A stretch of 64,000 bases of DNA from Eumeta japonica (taxonomy: Eukaryota > Arthropoda > Insecta > Lepidoptera > Psychidae). Shown in pieces: positions 57,861 to 64,000 of the stretch. The stretch is taken from positions 62,001-126,000 of the forward strand of contig BGZK01000910.1 in the NCBI GenBank assembly GCA_005406025.1, in the 5' to 3' direction. The notes under the pieces are model-generated. The model did no database searches. It saw only the letters and a program-made list of their open reading frames with translations, and was not told where the DNA came from. Numbering within the stretch: the stretch's first letter is position 1; each line of letters opens with the position of its first letter. Made by a program: the position numbers and the translations under genes.

Positions 57861-60470
57861 ATGAGTCGCAAACCGACTATTTGTGGTTTGGAACAGAAAT
57901 CGAAAACTATATTACAAGAAATTACGGCATCAAAAAAATTATGTAACAATCTTGTCAGCGACTACAATGACCACGAAGTAGAGATATGACCAGTTGTATT
58001 TCTAAATATCAAATCGAAAAGTGAATTAGCCGAATTAGATATCAAGTGTAATGACCTCACAGGTCAGCGCGATCGCTTACAAATGCTGGTCAACGAAGTG
58101 AACGACTGTCGGGAGTATTACGAGCACTCCTTTCTGCAAACTCAATCACTTCAGGCAGAGTTACACAGCAATAGAATGCAAACGGATAAATTGCAACACG
58201 AAATGGACATGATAAAGTGGACGAGACAGTTAAGTTGTGCGATTCAATACTGAACGGTAGGTATATACCAACCTACGGCATGGTCTGACGTGTCCGGTCC
58301 CTGTTTGAAATAGTAACAAAAGTTAAAAAAAATTAGAAAGGTTTTTAAGATAAATAATTTTTTTTAGGTGTTCACAAAAAATTATAAAATAACTTAATTG
58401 TAACAGCAAAAAAAATTTGACCCTAAAGGCCAACTCTGCAACTTCTCGCTAATTTTATCCGTTTCGTAGTTATTTCAAAAAAACGGTTTGTTTCGATTTC
58501 TTTCGACAACGATTTTTCACAAACGAATCAACCGATTTTGACCCGGTTTGCGGTAATCGACGTGTGTTTAATAGGTTAAGAGCTGATTAGATTTTGGAGT
58601 TGATCGGTCAAGCCATTTTAAAGTTATTTTGAAAAAAGCACTTTAAAAAAAAATTTTTTTCTTAGTTTTTTAAAAATTTCTCAAAATCTACCGGTCTAAA
58701 TCGACCTAAACTTTCAGGAAATCTAAGTTTGGTGAAACTCTTTGGAACGCCGTTTAGTGGGCTCGATTCGGTCAAGCCGTTTAAAAGTTATAAGAGGTTT
58801 ACTTACATCCACACATTCACACACAAACACACACCCATACACATATCCACACAGCCATACGGACATCATCTCAGGGATGATCAGGGAAGCTTTCTAGACC
58901 CTCAGAACGTCGAGATCTGATGAGAACTCGATTTTTGCAAAATGGGGTGAAACCAATAACTTCCCGAAAATTTTAGAAAATTTTCAATTTTCTTACCGGG
59001 AAGTTAATAAACAAAGTCACTTACAAAAAATAACTGCACAGTTTGAATCGCGCAACATCAATTCAAATTCTAATTTGTATCATAATGATTTCGCCTGTGA
59101 CATTGTATCGAGTGACCGGGTGGACTGCGTCGGTCCGCCTTACGGGTCAGGACTGAATGACAAATATGAAAATAAAAAACTTATACACCTGTCCAGGGGA
59201 CTGTGGCGGTCCATACTGGTCTAACTGATGAGGGCCGGGGGAGAACGGTTATCTATTGGGACGATCGGTGTGTTGGATTGGGCCCATGTTGAGCAATTGC
59301 ATGGACCACCGGATATTAGGTATCTGTATGCCTGGAGCCTCATACAGTGACATTCTAAATAAAGTTTTATTAGATAAGCATAGTGAGAACACCACGATTA
59401 TTATGTTGATGGGAAATAGTTTTGGTGTACGACGAAAACATATGATTGCCGCTTTTTCCCGCTTTTTCCGCCCTGGAATTATCTCACCGAATTAATCTAA
59501 AAAAAGTCTTGAGCGCTTTTATATATTTGAATAATTTGTTGGAAAAGCAAAATAAAAACATTCACAACATGAACACACTAATGTACATAATGACTTGGCA
59601 TCATAGTGATGCTAATATAAAATTTCTCGATATTAATATAATTTAATTTAATTTTATTCTAACTAAAGATAGGATATTCCTATTAATATATTTTAAACTA
59701 CATTTGGCTCAGATGTCAGGCTATAATATTGGTTCTGTTATATTATTAAATACAACAGAGTCTAGATGTAAGAGTGTCTGCGGCTTGATTGGGTCTGGAG
59801 GCCCCATTGGAGCGCGGAGCTCTAGGATTTAAACGAGCTGTTTCGACAGAGAGACCCTAATTTAGTGTTTCAAAATAAATAGAGTTTTTCGGCAAAAGGG
59901 AATTTGTAGATTCTTGTCCTCTAAATTGTAATACACTAACTGAAAGCAAAGAGTAGCTCTAGTATATTTTCGAATAAATTATTATTATATAAATTTAGCC
60001 CTAATGTAACGATTATAAATAATAATAAATTAAACAATTGTATTCTTAACTTGGTGCATCAAAATGTTCAGGGCATGAAGAATAAGGAGCTGGAAATTGA
60101 GCTGTTCATGGACAGTAGGTACCGATATTGATGTACTTTGCATTACGGAATATTGACTCAGGAACCGTCAGCTTCTCTTTAGCTTTCCTTATCATCAGGG
60201 TGCAAGCGCCTTCAGAAAAGAGAATTCATCACATGGCGGTTCTTTAATTCTTACGCGTAATAATCTAATTTAAGAAAAGAACTGATATTTTGGACCTCCC
60301 TACTGAGAGGGTTGTGGAGATAGCCTGTGTGGAACTCGAGCAACTTATTGTATACAGGCCCCCTGATTCTTTTTATGAGGTGTTTGAATTGATTATGGAT
60401 AGAGCCTTGTGTAAAATAAGTAGTAAAAGTAATTAGATTATAATATGCGGAGACTTTAATGTATTAAGGA
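57861..60470 (+). mobile_element. CR1-like LINE, decayed and interrupted
   Basis: Three parts on the plus strand in LINE order. First, 57861-58253: ATG then a coiled-coil rich ORF1 start (SKSELAELDIKCNDLTGQRD, LQAELHSNRMQTDKLQHEMD) with a TGA at 57987-57989. Second, 59256-59640: ORF1 esterase-like segment with CMPGASYSDILNKVL and TTIIMLMGNSFGV and, in the next frame, LMYIMTWHHSDANIKFLDIN. Third, 60051-60470: endonuclease remnants HQNVQGMKNKELEIELFMD, LCITEYWL-type and ICGDFNV. The reverse transcriptase is not found. The insertion at 58380-59015 separates the first two parts. Esterase-bearing ORF1 proteins are known from CR1-group LINEs; the match to lepidopteran copies is from memory. Confidence 0.65.
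58380..59015 (+). repeat. interspersed repeat with CA tail, copy 2, inside the LINE
   Basis: AACGAATCAACCGATTTTGA, GATCGGTCAAGCCATTTTAA, GTTTAAAAGTTATAAGAGG and a degenerate (ACACAC) run at about 58800-58855 repeat the order of copy 1 at 5640-6170. After the CA run comes CAGAACGTCGAGATCTGATG, then AACTTCCCG and, 30 bases on, CGGGAAGTT, a small terminal inverted repeat. No protein coding. Confidence 0.7.
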
Positions 60471-62620
60471 ATCGTTTGAAATGGCTGCTAATATACTTTG
60501 TAAGTAATTTTGTATCCCGTGGCGATAGCGATAATGTGCAAATTCTGCAAACACAGATTGTCTCACCTGATCTTTTAAATTTTTCAAGTTAAAGTTTTGA
60601 CAGTTGTAAGTTTAGTTGGCCATTATCTACAATATAATTGTCATAGATCACTAGAAACATCAGGTATTATTTACAATGTAAAAAAATATTTTAAATACTG
60701 GTTCATTCCCCAAAGCCTTAATAATATGGTACATATTAAACTTAATATGATATTAAAGCCAATGCGGGCACGGTCGCTTGTATAGAAACATATTTTATAT
60801 TTAGCGAAAATTGTTTCGCAGCTGCAAAGAATTATTAAAGCACAATATCATTTCGTGGTTTATATAAATTCTGAATATACTGCTGTATGGTTAAGATAAT
60901 TACCCCGATTATTCATCGATCTGTTGTAATTGAACGTCGCCATTCCTTTAAGGGGTGAATACTCCGAGGATAAAAGCCATCAAAGAACAGAAGGATTTAA
61001 GTTGAGACCGCCCTCTAATTAATTCTCGGGATCATTAAGGCTTAAGTCTGAAATTAGCCCCCTAATTAAGATAATTTGGCTAAATACAATTAACGAATGT
61101 GTGGGCATGTTAAGATTTATATCAGAACGCAATTTTGGTACATGTTTTTTTATTAGGGAGCTTTAATTTACGTTATGGTAATTTATATGTCGTAGTTTAT
61201 TTTATTTTATTTAATATTATGGTTATCGATTCGTTGCTACCTTTTTAAAGTCGAACAATCTCTTGTGAGTTTTGTTTAATCATGTTTTATTTCACGTGCG
61301 TATAAATATTTTTGATGGAGTTTGTTTCAGGTAGCTCTTCCAAGTACCGGTGTTCATTAAGATTTGGTTTAATTTACAGTCACAAAGCGGCAGTGGCCGG
61401 ATACTTAGCGCATTGCTTTCGAATCTTAAGGTAATAAGTTCGCTTCTTCGTCATATATGCTATCAATACGGTCCAGAAAAATCACTAAAATCGGGTACAA
61501 ATGTGGTAGAAGTGGATAATATACGTCTATAGAATAGAAAACGTATAATAGAGCGTTGTAAGTGTTTTGGAAGTATTTTCAGATGTGAGGATGTGCTTGT
61601 CGTTAATAATGCTACTGAAATAAGTGTTTTATTAATTAACAGTAGTTCAATGAGCCTCCAACCTGAACTTAATTAGCGTTAAGGATCTAGGATCCAAGAG
61701 TCGACGTGATGTTTTTACAAGGACGCAGTTAATGAGAAAAAAAATCTACGATTCCTGTAGAAAAGTGATAATAGCAAGTGGTAAACTGATCTGATTAAAG
61801 TATGATTTATGGATCATTTCAATGTTAAAATGATTATACGTTTTGTCCCCTTAAAATGCTTCAACATCTAACTATTTAATTAAAACGTGTATATTTTGAA
61901 GGCCGTTAAATAATTTCCATAAAGCCCTTACTTATTTCGCACTACGTTTTTTAAATACATACATTCGAATATATATTCATTTGTATAGCATGATTATTAA
62001 AAAAAATCTATATTTTTTGTCACATTTCACGGAAGGACGAAATTTGCAATATTTTCAATATTTAGTCTACACGTGAATGGCGATGTGTTTTTATCACGAG
62101 ATAGTTCCTTGTGCCGAAGGTAAAAAGTTATTTCAATAACAAAGAAGCCCGAAAATATTAGGAAAGTTCGCCGGACGTAATATATTTCGATAACGTTATT
62201 GTACTTTATTATGTCATGACCGAATTCAATGTCTAATATTATTTTATTATATACATATACAATAAAACTATATCATTATATTATGCAATTTATTATTGTA
62301 TTACATGTATAAAATCAATGTTAAAAATATATGAATACTTTTTTATTTCTTGCCTACGTAACATACATTTGGTCTTATAACGTGATCGGTTAAGATTAAA
62401 TTTTTCGCACTTGTAATAGACACCTTTTCATATGCGATTTGTTCCCAGTAAAGGCAGAACAAATTGCATCGTTTATAACGTCGCTCGGTAGCGGTATTGT
62501 CCAAGGAGGAATCACCATTGACACCGTAATTGTTATCGAGAGCGGAACAAGGAGTTAGGTCATGATTGACGCCGTGGTTAGATGAGAGTCTAAAATATAA
62601 TTAATATAAAAAAATTAGGA
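60471..62620. other. no gene seen
   Basis: AT-rich. May include further decayed LINE sequence downstream of the endonuclease remnant, but no reverse transcriptase motif could be read in any frame. Confidence 0.35.
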
Positions 62621-62629
62621 TTGTCTTTA

Positions 62630-62840
62630 TACAATGAAGGGCTTGCGGCCCACCAGAGAGTAGACGGTCATCGTCACCCATGGACACTCGCAACCTCAGG
62701 GGAGTCATTAGTGCGTTGTCAACTTTTTAAAAAGGAAGACGCACTTTACTTAAAGACTCTAATGTAGTAGTCGATTCGGAATTTCGCTGATGGTAGATAA
62801 TTCCAAAGTTTTACCGTCCTTGGCAGAAAATAGCTATTTC
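62630..62840 (+). repeat. lepidopteran RTE-type 3' tail
   Basis: GGGCTTGCGGCCCACCAGAG, GTCATCGTCACCCATGGACA, CTCGCAACCTCAGGGGAGTC and TGCGTTGTCAACTTTTTAAA follow the order of a 3' untranslated repeat common in moth genomes. No open frame. Confidence 0.5.
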
Positions 62841-62849
62841 ATGGAAAAT

Positions 62850-64000
62850 AATTCATTTGATTTATTCACAAAAATGTTTGTACACTCAATACCTATTACA
62901 AGAAAATATGCGTTGCGTATTTAGATTGGTTGTACCGCTTGTATATGTTTATCATATATCAAACATAGCTTCGTGTGTGTATTTTATGAAAGTCGCCCGC
63001 GGGTACGACGCGCCGACGCTGATTGCGTGTAGTGAATTATTTTTGCTTTTATTTATTCTACATCTTTATCTTGTGTTTATTGGGGTCGGGATCAAGGATG
63101 GAGGCAATCGGATAGAAGACTTTTTTTTGACGTAGCTTTCTGAGATAAATCGGTTATGGTGATGTTTCAATACGATTATCGACTTTGAGTCAAATCATAG
63201 CGTATTATTGAAATTGCCGATACATTTTTCAATACTCTTTCATAGTACGACCAAAGACTACAACACTACATCGTTTTTGAAACTTAAAATTAATATTCGT
63301 AAGTGGCAAGCTACGACGGTCCTCAATCAAAATGTAATTACATCATTGAAATGATTTGTTGAAATGTAATTAAAATAACGTTGGAACATTAAATAAATTA
63401 GACGAAAAATAGTACATTCCATCTCGAAAAAAGAATTGATTAACAGACGGTAAAACGAGGCATTTGTATTATAGGAAAATGAAAACATTAAAAGTCAAAC
63501 GTCAGACGCATCCGCCAGATAGGATACACCAACTTCAATAATATCCTGTTGTTTTAGTGATGTACGCATGTAGAAACTGGATTTTGGCTAAGCGCGAATT
63601 AAAACAATGACATTTGTGTTTTTGCTTTTCAAGATGGGACTAAAATAAAATATAAACAGTAGGGTAGCGAAAAAGTTAGGTGTTGTGATGCTAAATATTT
63701 ATTAGTGGTTATTTTAAAGATAGCATCTTCAAGACGTGTACGAGCGTGGGAGCCACCGGTGAATATTTATCATGCAGTGCGTTGCCGTTTTTTGGAAAAG
63801 AATAAGATATCTGATGGAGATGAAGTGCACTGATGGAGGAGAGAATTGTCCATTCCTTCCATGATGGAGGATGTGGTTCACCGGAACTCTGACCGAGTGC
63901 ATGAAACGAAACAGTGCAGGATTCCTGTCTGTTTTCTGTGCGAATGTGAGTATGTTATCAGATGAACCGGCCAGTTCGGTGCTGATGCTAAATTAGCCAC
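62850..64000. other. no gene seen at the right edge
   Basis: A GC-richer patch at 63740-64000 (GTGGTTCACCGGAACTCTGA type) could be the edge of an exon or a transposon continuing past the window; no frame is convincing. Confidence 0.3.

Noticed and set aside
62857..63135. 92-codon hydrophobic open frame
   Set aside because: The hydrophobic residues follow from T-rich sequence; there is no homologue I recognise and no flanking coding signal.

Overview
The window is eukaryotic nuclear DNA, AT-rich and intron-rich, and most likely from a moth or butterfly. Two interspersed repeats (about 41.5-42.0 kb and 15.4-15.96 kb) and an RTE-type 3' tail (62.6 kb) look like repeats I know from Lepidoptera. 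AGGTACCTAC-type words recur, and the protein-coding exons are short islands of higher GC with GT-AG introns. The species cannot be read from the sequence.

Two host genes are visible. At 254-3120 (+) are the last five coding exons of a gene that starts left of the window; all phases agree, but I do not recognise the protein. At 34635-20811 (-) is a 12-exon gene for a reticulon-4-interacting-protein-1-like NAD(P)H oxidoreductase (medium-chain dehydrogenase/reductase fold) with an N-terminal extension carrying one membrane helix. All its exon junctions match in phase except one. Directly after the dinucleotide-binding exon about 20 expected residues are missing, and a piggyBac-like element (25861-28258) starts only about 40 bp further on.

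The rest is repeats and mobile-element debris. From left to right: a mariner fragment (about 5.0-5.4 kb); an interspersed repeat ending in a CA tail; an 8.9 kb array of a 48-bp minisatellite (6171-15060); a 48-bp palindrome; a 1.8 kb inverted-repeat element with a decayed gene (17.27-19.04 kb); the oxidoreductase gene with a piggyBac-like element and a pogo-like MITE in its introns; a second minisatellite (about 36.1-38.1 kb, 47-bp unit); a decayed transposon-type gene (38.86-39.56 kb); a tRNA-derived SINE; a nearly intact hAT element (44004-47011) with perfect 8-bp target duplications inside a 106-108 bp tandem repeat; a long gene-poor stretch; a CR1-like LINE (57.86-60.47 kb) split by a second copy of the CA-tailed repeat; and RTE-like tails.

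The most unusual observation is that the two minisatellite arrays, about 21 kb apart and in opposite orientation, are built from the same monomer family. They share the 15-base core GCCATCTGTTAGATC and align along the whole unit. Each shows its own higher-order structure: blocks recurring at an offset of 4,896 bp (102 x 48) in the first, and a 186-bp tetramer in the second. No bacterial-type system, CRISPR array, rRNA or convincing functional tRNA was seen.
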